Of a stretch of 64,000 nucleotides of DNA, positions 17,786 through 27,200 are shown piece after piece. Numbering within the stretch: the first letter of the stretch is position 1; each line of letters starts with the position of its first letter. The DNA is from Nitrospira sp. (GTDB taxonomy: Bacteria > Nitrospirota > Nitrospiria > Nitrospirales > Nitrospiraceae), in NCBI GenBank assembly GCA_029194535.1, contig JARFXR010000001.1, forward strand, positions 1,992,721 through 2,056,720, written 5' to 3'. A program made the position numbers and the translations under genes. Below the pieces are notes generated by a model. That model was not told the DNA's origin, made no database searches, and saw only the letters and a list, made by a program, of their open reading frames with translations.

Positions 17786-18538
17786 TTATCGTGGCGCCAG
17801 TTTACGGGCCAGTTTGGCCCGTCGCCGGGCCAGCGGGGATAGTCCTCCCGATTCGTCATATTTCACTTCAGCCTCCGGCCGTTGCACATAGAGCGGACTG
17901 ATGCCGAGGCCAGCCAGCTCACCTCGACGCAGCTTGTCGAGCCCGGCGAGACCCACGGAAACGGCCGAGGGGGTCGCGCTCGGGTTAGGAGTCTCGATCA
18001 GGGTGCGGATCTGGTCGGGACAGGCTTCCCGGACGGCCGCGCCTTCGGTGGCCCACCCTTCCCCGTACAGCATCGTCCGTTCGCTCAAGGAGGCGGCCAG
18101 TTGGGCGGCAGTTCCGGTGCGTTCTGCGACGAGTCGGTCCAGTCGATCGCCTCGCCAACGAAACTTCGCCCAATAGACCTCGCCGCGCCTGCTGTTGACG
18201 ATCGGACAGAGGGCTATGTCGGCTCCACGGAAATTCCAGGCCATGCCTTCGAGCGTCGGCACCGCCGCCAAGGGCAGTCCGGTGATCGTCCTGAACCCGA
18301 GGAGCGTGGCCAAGCCGACGCGAAGGCCGGTAAAAGAGCCCGGTCCGATGGAGACGGCCAGACCGTCGAGCTGCGTGAGGGACAATCCCGTGCGTGCAAA
18401 CAGTCTGCGGACGGCCGGCAGCAGCAGTCGAGAATGGGAGCCGCGGGCTTCCTGTTCTTCCAGGGCCAGGACCGCCTCGTTCTCCAAGAGCGCCACACTC
18501 TGCCATGCGGTCGCCGTATCCACTGCCAGGATCTTCAT
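17786..18538 (-). CDS. tsaB: tRNA threonylcarbamoyladenosine biosynthesis protein TsaB
   Basis: TsaB, the ASKHA-fold partner of TsaD and TsaE in t6A37 formation on tRNA, 250 residues. Seen: MKILAVDTATAWQSVAL at the N-terminus, GSHSRLLLPAVRRLF, the hallmark GPGSFTGLRVGLATLLGF and the NSRRGEVYWAKF segment. It is followed by rimI after a 28-bp gap, the classic tsaB-rimI pairing. tsaC lies 10 kb away; tsaD and tsaE are not in the window. Confidence 0.93.
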   Translation of the reverse strand: MKILAVDTATAWQSVALLENEAVLALEEQEARGSHSRLLLPAVRRLFARTGLSLTQLDGLAVSIGPGSFTGLRVGLATLLGFRTITGLPLAAVPTLEGMAWNFRGADIALCPIVNSRRGEVYWAKFRWRGDRLDRLVAERTGTAAQLAASLSERTMLYGEGWATEGAAVREACPDQIRTLIETPNPSATPSAVSVGLAGLDKLRRGELAGLGISPLYVQRPEAEVKYDESGGLSPLARRRAKLARKLAPR

Positions 18539-18560
18539 GGGGGGACCGTTCCGTCTCCGT

Positions 18561-19409
18561 TTATCCTCGGCCCAACTCGGCTGGCTTGAGCGGCTGATTG
18601 GGAACCAGTTCGTGAAACGTGATCTGCACGCTTCCCTCCCCGCGACCGTCCTCGAGCGAGATCTTGAAGGGGCGCAGCAGCCGGTCTTCCGCGGAGCCCG
18701 AGGAAACGATCTGGACTGCTTCCGTTCCCACGGGACGGAAATCGTCATAGCGAATCGACGCATCCACACCGCCGGAGTCCGTGAGCCGTTCCGCTTTGAC
18801 GACCAAGAGTCTTTGCCGGTCGAACCACAACCGGCGCCGCAAGCCGTTCCCTCCGTTGGTTAACGGGCCGAAGACGTCCAGCCGGTAGCGATCGCCGTCC
18901 TCGGACAGGGTGACGGTTTCGGAAGGCGCCACCGCGTCGGTTCCTAACACCCCGCTCATCGCCCAGACGCTCAGTTGAAAGGGGCGCGCCAGTTTTCCCA
19001 TCTCGCTCGTGTCGGAGCCGTTGCCGGACAGCACCCGTCCCATCGTAGGAAGCCGCAGCGTAAACTGATCGTCCGATTGCAAAAACTCGAAGAGTTCGCC
19101 GCCGATCGGAGTAAATCCGCGCAGACGGAGGGCGTTCGGCCGCTCATAGTAGAGCGTCCCCTCGATGCGGGTCGTGATCGGCAGGATCCCGCCGCGAACC
19201 TTGGCGCTGAACAGCCCCTTCAAGCTCTGCAGGGCCGCTTCGCGCTGCTGCAACAACGCGGTCAACTCTTCCGCCGTGGCCTGCCTGAGGGGCGGCGTAT
19301 CTTTCGCGCCCCACAGTGCGCATCCGGCAATGAGCATCGAGGTGAGGGCCAGCAGCAGCGCGGAGACGATGCAATGAGAGAGGGGTCTTCGAGGATGTGC
19401 GACGCTCAT
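18561..19409 (-). CDS. LolB-like outer-membrane lipoprotein (DUF4292-like)
   Basis: 282-residue lipoprotein with the lipobox SMLIAGC near residue 30. The mature part begins with a helix of the type LTALLQQREAALQSLKGLFSAKV and then beta strands (GGILPITTRIEGTLYYERPNALRLRGF), the pattern of LolA/LolB-fold proteins that shield lipoprotein acyl chains. A role in lipoprotein sorting or surface-polymer handling is inferred only from fold. It sits between radA and tsaB with gaps of 9 and 22 bp, so the four genes are likely one operon. Confidence 0.75.
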   Translation of the reverse strand: MSVAHPRRPLSHCIVSALLLALTSMLIAGCALWGAKDTPPLRQATAEELTALLQQREAALQSLKGLFSAKVRGGILPITTRIEGTLYYERPNALRLRGFTPIGGELFEFLQSDDQFTLRLPTMGRVLSGNGSDTSEMGKLARPFQLSVWAMSGVLGTDAVAPSETVTLSEDGDRYRLDVFGPLTNGGNGLRRRLWFDRQRLLVVKAERLTDSGGVDASIRYDDFRPVGTEAVQIVSSGSAEDRLLRPFKISLEDGRGEGSVQITFHELVPNQPLKPAELGRG

Positions 19410-19418
19410 GGACGGGTC

Positions 19419-20780
19419 TTACGCCAGGACGACATCCAGCGCCTCCCGTACATCGGCGATGCCGACGAGTTCGATGCCATCCACTCCGTCCAGTTTCGAC
19501 AAGTTCCGCTCCGGCAACAACGCCCGCTTGAATCCCATCTTGGCCGCCTCACGGAGCCGTGACTCCGCCTGGCTGATTGCCCGCACTTCTCCACCGAGCC
19601 CCACTTCACCGAGGATGAGCAAGCCGGGCTCCACCGGCACTTCCCGCAGACTCGAGGTCACGGCGCTGACGATGCCGAGATCGATGGCGGGTTCATCGAT
19701 GTGCATGCCGCCGACGACGTTGACGTAGACGTCCTGACCGGATAGATGGACGCCCAACCGCTTGTCCATCACGGCCAGCAGCAGGGAGACCCGGTTGAGA
19801 TCGACGCCGTTGGTCATGCGTTTGGGCATCGGATAACTTGTGGGCGTGACCAGAGCCTGCAGCTCCACAAGGATGGGCCTGCTTCCTTCGAGACTCGATA
19901 CGACCACGGATCCGGTGCTGCGCTGAGATCGTTCGGCCAGGAACAACTCCGACGGATTGTTTACTTCCTCCAGCCCGGCATCCTTCATTTCGAAGACGCC
20001 GATCTCATTGGTAGACCCGAAGCGGTTCTTCACGGCGCGGAGAATTCGGTAGCTGTGTCCTTTGTCTCCTTCGAAATACAACACCGTATCGACAATGTGC
20101 TCGAGCAGGCGCGGGCCCGCAATCGCTCCGTCCTTGGTGACGTGCCCGATGATGAACACCGGGACGCCGGCGCGCTTCGCAAACCACATGAGCTGGCCGG
20201 CCACCTCCTGGACCTGGCTGATGCTGCCGGGGGCCGACGTCATCTGCTCCGTGTAGACCGTCTGGATCGAGTCGACGACCACCGCGGCCGGGCCGATCTC
20301 CTGAACGGCCTTCAAAATCTGCTCCAGGGACGTCTCGGCCAGAATCAACAAGTGTGGATGCTCCACGCCCAATCGCTGCCCCCGCATCTTGATCTGGCGG
20401 GGCGACTCCTCTCCGGACACGTAGAGGACCGGCTGGGTCGGAGAAGCTAGCCGAGGCAAGGCTTGCAGCAGCAGCGTGGTCTTGCCGATACCCGGATCCC
20501 CGCCGATCAGGATGACGGCGCCGGGAATCACGCCGCCGCCCAGCACGCGATCGAACTCGCCGATTCGGGTCAGTCGCCGGTTCTCGCCGACCACCTCGAT
20601 ATCGGCGATCGGGGTTGCCCGAGCCGGGGCGACGGTCAGCGCGGCCGGCCGGCCTTTGCCGGTCGGTGCCTGCCGCTCCTCTTTCATGGTGTTCCAGCCG
20701 CCGCAATCGGGACAGCGGCCCATCCATCGAGGCGACTGGTGGCCGCAGGCCTGACAGGAGAACAGGGTTTTGGCTTTCAT
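19419..20780 (-). CDS. radA: DNA repair protein RadA
   Basis: RadA (Sms), a RecA-like ATPase that drives branch migration in recombination, 453 residues. In order: the N-terminal C4 zinc finger (CQACG and CPDCGGW), Walker A GGDPGIGKTTLLLQ, the RadA-specific KNRFG in AVKNRFGSTNE, and a C-terminal Lon-protease-like domain with VNVVGGMHIDEPAIDLGIV. The ATG at 20780 is used; a TTG at 20795 is also in frame. It heads the radA-lipoprotein-tsaB-rimI run. Confidence 0.95.
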   Translation of the reverse strand: MKAKTLFSCQACGHQSPRWMGRCPDCGGWNTMKEERQAPTGKGRPAALTVAPARATPIADIEVVGENRRLTRIGEFDRVLGGGVIPGAVILIGGDPGIGKTTLLLQALPRLASPTQPVLYVSGEESPRQIKMRGQRLGVEHPHLLILAETSLEQILKAVQEIGPAAVVVDSIQTVYTEQMTSAPGSISQVQEVAGQLMWFAKRAGVPVFIIGHVTKDGAIAGPRLLEHIVDTVLYFEGDKGHSYRILRAVKNRFGSTNEIGVFEMKDAGLEEVNNPSELFLAERSQRSTGSVVVSSLEGSRPILVELQALVTPTSYPMPKRMTNGVDLNRVSLLLAVMDKRLGVHLSGQDVYVNVVGGMHIDEPAIDLGIVSAVTSSLREVPVEPGLLILGEVGLGGEVRAISQAESRLREAAKMGFKRALLPERNLSKLDGVDGIELVGIADVREALDVVLA

Positions 20781-20870
20781 CAGGAAGGGATCCAACTCAA
20801 GATGTGAAGGTATCTTAATGGATGGGGATGCGGAAGGGAAGGACTCGGGCTACCCGATAGTGCGCGCTCG

Positions 20871-21626
20871 CTAGAGTCGCAAGCCGAAGAAGATGGCCGC
20901 GTCTGTGCGGGCGCCGTTAGGCGCGGCGGCGGTCAACCGAGGGGGCGTGAGCGTGAAAAGCGCGATCCCCTGGAAGGTCGATCCGGCGAAGAAGCAGGGG
21001 GCTCCGCCGAAAACGATGCTCTGATTGAAGGCGTTCCCACGAATCCTGGGTGTGGCCGTGCCGGTAAACGTGCAGCCGTTCGCCTCCGTTCCGGCAAAGG
21101 GACCGCTGCCCGTCACGGTGATGTTGGCCGATTGCACCCCACCGGAACTCCCGGCCTGACCGAAGTAGAAACCGGCTACGACGGCGAGAGTTGGGTTGGT
21201 GGTATAGGTCGTATCGAAGGTGCTCGTGAACGTCACGACTGCACCTCCGGCGTAGGTGATGGTGGCGTTCAGGAAGCGGCGGTTCTCGTACGTGGCTGAA
21301 ATGGTCGCGTCCAGCGCGCTGGCTCCGATGCGGAAGTCTTTCGCGTTGCCGGAGGTGAACGTGCTGTCGCTGGAGGTCCCGGTGCCCTGGATGACCCCGG
21401 CGATTTGGGTAGGATTTGCGGCGGCCGAATAGAAAAAGTAATAAGTCCCGTCGTCGAGCACTACGCCGGTCAGGGTTTGATTGGTATTCGTGCTGCCGGT
21501 CCAGAATCCTTCGGCCGAACTCGCTGCGGGGGGCGGCCCCGGTTCGGGCTCCCCACATCCGTGGAGCGTCAGCAGGCTCACGAGCCCGAGTATGCTGATC
21601 AGCGGACGACAGGCGACTCTTTGCAT
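20871..21626 (-). CDS. Predicted lipoprotein, beta-rich, unknown function
   Basis: 251-residue lipoprotein from the ATG at 21626. The lipobox is TLHGC (about residue 24), followed by a Pro-rich linker (EPEPGPPPAASSA). The mature chain is dominated by Gly, Thr, Ser and aromatic residues in alternating patterns (EGFWTGSTNTNQTLTGVVLDDGTYYFFYS), which predicts an all-beta sandwich or small barrel with two halves. No domain is recognised. It is separated from radA by 90 bp and lies just downstream of the tRNA-Leu gene on the same strand. Confidence 0.68.
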   Translation of the reverse strand: MQRVACRPLISILGLVSLLTLHGCGEPEPGPPPAASSAEGFWTGSTNTNQTLTGVVLDDGTYYFFYSAAANPTQIAGVIQGTGTSSDSTFTSGNAKDFRIGASALDATISATYENRRFLNATITYAGGAVVTFTSTFDTTYTTNPTLAVVAGFYFGQAGSSGGVQSANITVTGSGPFAGTEANGCTFTGTATPRIRGNAFNQSIVFGGAPCFFAGSTFQGIALFTLTPPRLTAAAPNGARTDAAIFFGLRL

Positions 21627-21706
21627 CGCGATCTGACTCCCGGCTGAAGCATGGTCATGAACAATGTGGGCTGGACCTCGTATCATGCGAGGCGCAGTGA
21701 ATACAT

Positions 21707-21793
21707 TGGTGCGGGAGGAGGGAATCGAACCCTCAAACCCTTACGGGTACAGGATTTTAAGTCCTGTGCGTTTGCCGATTTCGCCACTCCCGC
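21707..21793 (-). tRNA. tRNA-Leu, anticodon TAA
   Basis: Reading the minus strand, the acceptor stem GCGGGAG pairs with CTCCCGC, and the D arm, anticodon arm, a variable arm (ACCCGTAAGGGT) and the TGGTTCGA-like T arm (GGGTTCGATTCCC) fold normally. The anticodon loop is CTTAAAA, giving anticodon TAA (plus-strand 21757-21759). The long variable arm marks a class II tRNA, and CCA is encoded at the 3' end. Total length is 87 nt. A short stem CCTCG/CGAGG follows downstream, without an obvious T-run. Confidence 0.97.
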
Positions 21794-22016
21794 GCGGCCT
21801 GACGGCTGCGGTCAGGGACGAGCCGCGAAACTCTAGCATTGAGGTCGGGAGGTTTCAAGCAATCTAGGTCGTGGTTGATCGGCGGAACGCAGGCGCGGGA
21901 AGACCACGCACCAACGGCCTGTGCCGTTGTCAGCAGCAGGCCATTGGCGCTCGTATGCAGTTGTCGGTGCCCGGGAGATGCTTCGATCCCTTCTCGACTG
22001 TTTCCTCCGCGATTCG

Positions 22017-22253
22017 TTAGGCCGCTTCCACCATCGGCCGTTTCGTACGATCCACGACCTCCTGGATGCCGGACTTGATCGCGCGACTCCAGCGGGTGGC
22101 CTGCACCTGCGCCTTCTTGGCGTACCGGTTAAGTTCACGCCGCGTTTCCGCTCCCGTCTGAGGCGCAAACAGGAGTCCGATCCCCGCGCCGATGGCCGCG
22201 CTTCCCGCCACCATCGCCGCCATTTTCACCGCCTGCTTTCCCTGCTCTGACAT
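22017..22253 (-). CDS. YtxH-like membrane-associated protein
   Basis: 78-residue protein of the YtxH type: an N-terminal hydrophobic glycine-rich segment (AAMVAGSAAIGAGIGLLFAPQTG) with the family's FAPxxGxETRRELN turn, then a basic amphipathic helix. AAGGAGG lies seven bases before the ATG. YtxH-like proteins are general-stress-type membrane-associated proteins with no known activity. Confidence 0.8.
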   Translation of the reverse strand: MSEQGKQAVKMAAMVAGSAAIGAGIGLLFAPQTGAETRRELNRYAKKAQVQATRWSRAIKSGIQEVVDRTKRPMVEAA

Positions 22254-22522
22254 GGTAGACCTCCTTGCATCGGTTAAGGTTCAATGGGTCGGTGCCACAG
22301 TGCCGACATCCTGTCCGGTCGTTTCGCATCAACCGTGCCAGCGGAGAATCAGGCCTGTTCTAGAGGATTTTGTTGCCCAGCGCAGCCACGACTAATCCGC
22401 TTCTAATTTTGGGTAGCGTTTTTCTGACACAAGGCAACACAGTCGTGATGGAAAGCCAACAACCGACGCGGTCGTTTCGTCGAGATGGCGTTGCAGGCCG
22501 CGGGGCTGCACCGCAGCGTTGC

Positions 22523-22551
22523 TTGCATTGGGCCCATCGCTCACATATCAT
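22523..22551 (+). promoter_or_regulatory. lgt: Candidate promoter upstream of lgt
   Basis: Within the 327-bp gene-free stretch 22254-22580 I see a plausible sigma70-type promoter: TTGCAT (22523-22528), a 17-bp spacer and TATCAT (22546-22551), about 30 bp before the lgt start. The rest of the stretch shows no gene or repeat. The -35 element matches only three of six consensus bases. Confidence 0.35.
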
Positions 22552-22580
22552 CCGGCTCATCCACGTCACATGAGGCAGCA

Positions 22581-23417
22581 ATGAACCGGTTGGACGCGAT
22601 TCCCTACCCGCACATCGATCCTGTGTTTCTCGAGTTGGGCCCACTGCAGTTTCGATGGTACGGGCTTATGTACCTGCTCGGGCTCACGATCGCCTATTTC
22701 GTGATTCGTCAGAAGGTGCAGGCGCAAGGCTTGGGGCTGACGAAGGATCAAGTCTATGACATGGTGGTTTGGGCGGCCTTTGGGGTCTTCATCGGCGGGC
22801 GATTCGGGTATGTGCTGTTTTACAACCTCCCCTACTATCTCGAGTATCCCAGCAAGATTCTCGCGGTCTGGGAGGGAGGGATGTCGTTCCACGGAGGCTT
22901 GATCGGCACGATCGTCGCGTTGATCTGGTTCGGAAAGCGCCACGGGATTTCCATCTACACCATCGCTGACATGGCGGCCTCCGTCACCCCGATCGGACTC
23001 GGTCTCGGCCGGCTCGGGAATTTCATTAACGGTGAGCTCTTCGGTCGCCCGACCGACGTGGAGTGGTGTATGGTGTTTCCCGCAGGCGGACCGGCCTGCC
23101 GGCACCCGTCGCAGCTCTACGAGCTGGCGCTGGAAGGTGTGCTCCTGTTCTCGGTTTTGTGGGTGATCGGACGAAGACCCACACCGCCCGGCACCACCTT
23201 TTGGAGTTTTATCACGGGCTATGGACTCTGCCGGCTGCTGGCGGAACTGTTTCGAGAACCGGACGCCCACATCGGCTTCATTTTCGGCGCCCTCTCCATG
23301 GGACAAGTGCTTTCTTTGCCGATGGTGATCATCGGAAGCTTCATGCTTGCATTGGGATACCAGCGGCAAGCGTTGGCGCGCCGTGAGCAACCGGCGGGAA
23401 AGATCGCTACAGGATAA
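22581..23417 (+). CDS. lgt: Prolipoprotein diacylglyceryl transferase
   Basis: Lgt, an inner-membrane enzyme that transfers diacylglycerol from phosphatidylglycerol to the lipobox Cys of prolipoproteins. 278 residues, about seven membrane segments. The conserved active-site region reads GRLGNFINGELFGRPTD with the essential Arg and Asn, and WEGGMSFHGGLIG carries the conserved His region. GAGG precedes the ATG at 22581. The upstream open frame to 22485 has no family similarity. The window encodes many substrate lipoproteins. Confidence 0.96.
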   Translation: MNRLDAIPYPHIDPVFLELGPLQFRWYGLMYLLGLTIAYFVIRQKVQAQGLGLTKDQVYDMVVWAAFGVFIGGRFGYVLFYNLPYYLEYPSKILAVWEGGMSFHGGLIGTIVALIWFGKRHGISIYTIADMAASVTPIGLGLGRLGNFINGELFGRPTDVEWCMVFPAGGPACRHPSQLYELALEGVLLFSVLWVIGRRPTPPGTTFWSFITGYGLCRLLAELFREPDAHIGFIFGALSMGQVLSLPMVIIGSFMLALGYQRQALARREQPAGKIATG

Positions 23418-23442
23418 GGTTCAGACTCAACCTCAACCTTCC

Positions 23443-23826
23443 CTAATACGGCATCTCGTCGTCGTCCAAGCCGACGTGGTGTCCCAGCTCATGCACGACC
23501 GTGTCGCGGATCTCCTGCCTGACCTCGTCCGGAGTCCTGCAGAGCCGGAGAATGGGACCTCGGTAAATCGCAATACGCGGCGGCTGTTGGCCGCCCGGCT
23601 GAAAGAACGATTCCTCGCTGAGCGGCACGCCCTGGTAGAGACCGAGAAGGTCGTCTTTCGAATCGAGGTCGAGATCGGCCAGGACTTCGGCGGGCGGTTC
23701 TTCTTCCACCACGACGGACACTTCTTCCGCCAGCTTGGCATAGCGGGCCGGCAGGTCGCGGAGCGCCTCTTGCACCAACCGGTCAAAGGCCTCGGGGGAG
23801 ACCCGACCTGAGCCTCGCGCTCCCAT
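23443..23826 (-). CDS. Metallopeptidase-like zincin (PF06262-type)
   Basis: 127-residue protein ending in HELGHHVGLDDDEMP, the HExxH zinc motif plus a conserved acidic tail of the minimal zincin family. FxxxVQEALRDLPARYAKLAEEVSVVVEEEP is the typical N-terminal helix and strand. Its peptidase activity and substrate are unproven. The start is the ATG at 23826; the upstream TPR gene ends 3 bp before it, suggesting translational coupling. It converges with lgt across 25 bp. Confidence 0.85.
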   Translation of the reverse strand: MGARGSGRVSPEAFDRLVQEALRDLPARYAKLAEEVSVVVEEEPPAEVLADLDLDSKDDLLGLYQGVPLSEESFFQPGGQQPPRIAIYRGPILRLCRTPDEVRQEIRDTVVHELGHHVGLDDDEMPY

Positions 23827-23828
23827 CG

Positions 23829-24245
23829 TCAATAGCCCTTGTGTGACGGATCTTGAAACGTGGATCGCTCAAGGTCGTGCCCGAATCCGCCGGCTCGGTC
23901 GTGAAAGATCGGTGAGTCCCAGATCACCGTGTTGCCGGGCGCCAGGTTGGCCGCCTCGACGTAGTGCTTTCTCGCCTCGGCCTGCTTTCCCTGATGATCG
24001 AGCGTGACGGCGAGGTTATAGTGCGCCTCGGCCAACGAGGGCTCGAACGACACGACCTCTCGAAACACCTTTTCGGCACCGGTCCAATCGTGGGAGGCGA
24101 ACAGCGCATTGCCCCGCTCGAGTTGCGCCTTGATTTCCGCGTTGGTGCCGGCGGGCGCGGAAAGCATGGTTGCGGGAGGATGCGGCATCGAGCTCGCGCA
24201 TCCGCCCAGCAGAATCAGAGCCATCAGCCACAGCACCACGGACAT
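23829..24245 (-). CDS. TPR-containing small lipoprotein
   Basis: 138-residue lipoprotein with the lipobox ILLGGC at residues about 11-16. It carries about two tetratricopeptide repeats (AQLERGNALFASHDWTGAEKVF; AEAHYNLAVTLDHQGKQAEA). CAGGAGG precedes the ATG. The last 30 residues are an aromatic and charged tail. It probably works as a binding adaptor in the envelope. It lies between addA and the zincin gene, all on the minus strand. Confidence 0.8.
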   Translation of the reverse strand: MSVVLWLMALILLGGCASSMPHPPATMLSAPAGTNAEIKAQLERGNALFASHDWTGAEKVFREVVSFEPSLAEAHYNLAVTLDHQGKQAEARKHYVEAANLAPGNTVIWDSPIFHDRAGGFGHDLERSTFQDPSHKGY

Positions 24246-24257
24246 GAGGGCCTCCTG

Positions 24258-27200
24258 TTATCCGTTGAGTTCCACGGCAATCCCCGTCCGAAGGAAAATG
24301 AATTGGAAGCCGGCGATCGGTTGTCCCAGGCCACGTTCCGCCGCAGCGCGATAGACCGATGCCTGATGGGTATATTGCCGGGCGCGGTCAACCGCTTCCT
24401 CCCGCTCGATACGGTCTGTTTTATAGTCCGCGAGCCAGATCCGTCCGTCAAGTCGGTAGATGATGTCGATAACTCCTTCCATCACCTGTCTGTCCTCCCA
24501 AGGCATCACGAACGGCACTTCGCGGCCCAAGATGGTTCCAGAGCGGAGCCGCTCATAGGGTTCCGATTTGCCGAACCTCGCGAGCAGCTCACGGAGCGAC
24601 TCGGTCAGCTCCGGGATCAACGCCTGTTCGTCCGGTCTCGAGATTGTCCGCAACGCCGGACCGATGTGATCCAGCATCCGGTCGACCGGTTCGTTGAAGT
24701 CCCAGCGTTCCAGAATCCGGTGGGCCAGGACCCCAACCAGACGAGCGAGCCGGCGCCCCTGGCCGTTGGAAACGGGACGACCCTCTGCGACGCTCTGCCG
24801 ACTGCTCAATTCCGTTGGGGTCACATGCCAATGGAGTCCGCGCGCGTTCATCCATCGAGCCGCCCGCCCGTCCCACAGTCCGGCGACGGCCTGCGGATCG
24901 ACGAGAGACGGCTCTGACCTCCTCGCCAGGGACCGCTTCGGCCATAGTCGGTCGGGCGCGTGAACCACGCGATGAGGAATCTCGCTCGTGCCGATCTTCA
25001 CGTGTCGGGTCGCGGCGCCGCCCAGCTCTCCTTCGCCGATTTCTTGGAGCAGGTCCAAGACATTCTCGCCGGCGGATCGCTCCGTCACGCTCCCCGAGAG
25101 CACCAGTAGATCCTTGGCTCTGGTCATGCCGACATAGAGGACGCGGCGCCGTTCCGCTTCCTCACGCGCCGAGACTTTCTCGCGGATCAGCACGGATCCG
25201 AATGTGCCATGTTCCCCGAGCGACAGTCCATAAGCCCCACTCGACCAATCGTAGACCACCATCGGTTTCGACCGCTCGCGACCGCTTCCCTGGTGTAGCC
25301 CCGGCAGGAGCACAACGGGGAACTCAAGCCCCTTGGCCTTATGGATCGTCAGGATCTGGATCGCATCGGAATTCTCCTCAGCCAAAGGACTTTCCGCTTC
25401 GTCCGGCTGATCCTCCAATCGCGCCACCATGAGATCTACGAACGAGCTGAACGTCAAATGCGGTCGATCGGACAGGGACGCGGCCGTCTGTTTTACCTTG
25501 AGCAGATTCGCCACGGCCTGTTCCCCGTGGAGTGAGGCGGCTGCCAGTTCGAGCAGAGGCAGACGGTCGAACACTAATTGGATCACCTCGGCCAATGAGA
25601 CCGTTGCCGCGTCCCGACGGAGCCGGACCAACCGGCGATACAAAAGCCGCACCGGTGCCGAGCGCGGATGGGACCAGGCCTGCAGTCCGGCCTCGTTCAA
25701 ACCCTCGAGCAGTCCCGCACTGTGCATCGCGTAGAGGTCCGAATCGGTGCAGCCGCCGAGCGGCGATCGCAGTACTCCCGCGAGCGCCGGACGGTCGTAC
25801 GGATGGTCCAGCACGCGCAGCACATTGACCAGGTCGATCACTTCCTGACGGCGGTAAAAGTGTTTCTCTCCTTCGATGACGTAGGGGATGCCGTGCCGGC
25901 GCAAGGCGTCGAGATAGGCGTCGGCCTGGGTGAGCCGACGAAACAGCAGCGCCACATGCCCTGCCTTCATGTGAGGATGACTCAAGAGCTCGTCCTTGAG
26001 CCAGCGGGCCAAGGCTTCTCCCTCCGCCCTGGCTGCTTCCTCCGCATCGAAGGCGTCGTTCTCTTCATTGGGGGCCACTATTCGGAAACGGACTCCGGGA
26101 TCCACAAGAGTCGGCGAGCGTTGCGGGTGTGCCTCCAACCGAACGTTGGCGGGTTGAATGAGCGGGCGACGTTCGAAGAGACGGTCGAAGACGTCATTGA
26201 CCGGACTCAGAACCGCCGCGTCGCTGCGGAAATTCGTCGTAAGCGTGCTGAGCAGACCTCCATCGGTCTCGATCTTCTCGACCACTCGGTCGAAGGCCTC
26301 GATGTCGGCACGGCGGAAGGCGTAGATCGACTGCTTCGGGTCCCCGACGATGAAGAGCTTGCCCGGCTCGAGCGCGATGTCGCGCCAATCGATCGCATGG
26401 TGCCCCGCCTGTTCAGAGACGGCTAGGATGATGTCGTACTGCACCGGATCGGTGTCTTGAAATTCGTCGACAAGCACGGCGCGGTAGTCGCGCTTCACCC
26501 GTTCGCGCACCGCACGATGGTTCCAGAGGAGCCGTCGGGCCCGCGCGAGCAGGCCGTCGAACGAGAGCCAGCCGTTGGCTGAAAACGATGCGCGGATCGA
26601 CCGGATCAGCGGCGCAATAATATGCAACAATGTGATGAAGTATTGATGGTCAACATTGAGGAATTGCTGGGAAGTTTTGATGATCGATGCCGCTTCAGCG
26701 AAATCGGGTTTTCCCCATCCGGCGACCGCGCTGCCGACTTCTTTGCTCAGACAATCCCGTACGTCCGGTTGCAATGTTTGCACGGCCCCGGCTCCCTGTC
26801 CCGCCAATCGAGTCAGGAACGATCCGGCGGCGGCGAGCATCTGCTCGATCTTGCGTCGCTTCGGACGATCATGAGCCTCCAGGAGCACGAGTGCTCGGGA
26901 GGCGAGTTGACGAAGCCGGTCGATGAGTATCGGATTGAGCCAAGGGGCGCTCAGTTGCGCCTCGACCGCGTCCACGTCGATCAATTCGCTTGACAGCGAG
27001 CGAGCCAAATTTCGGAGCGACTCGAGATCGGCCGCCGCCAGAATCATCCGCCAGTCCTCATGATGAGCGCCCTTCCGACCCAGTTCCTGATCGATCCACA
27101 GATCCCAGGCTTCCGTAAAGTGTTCGTCAAACCGCTGGCCGTCGTCTTCCTGAAAGGCCGGGTCCACACCGCTTTCCAACGGATGCAGCCGGAGCAGGTG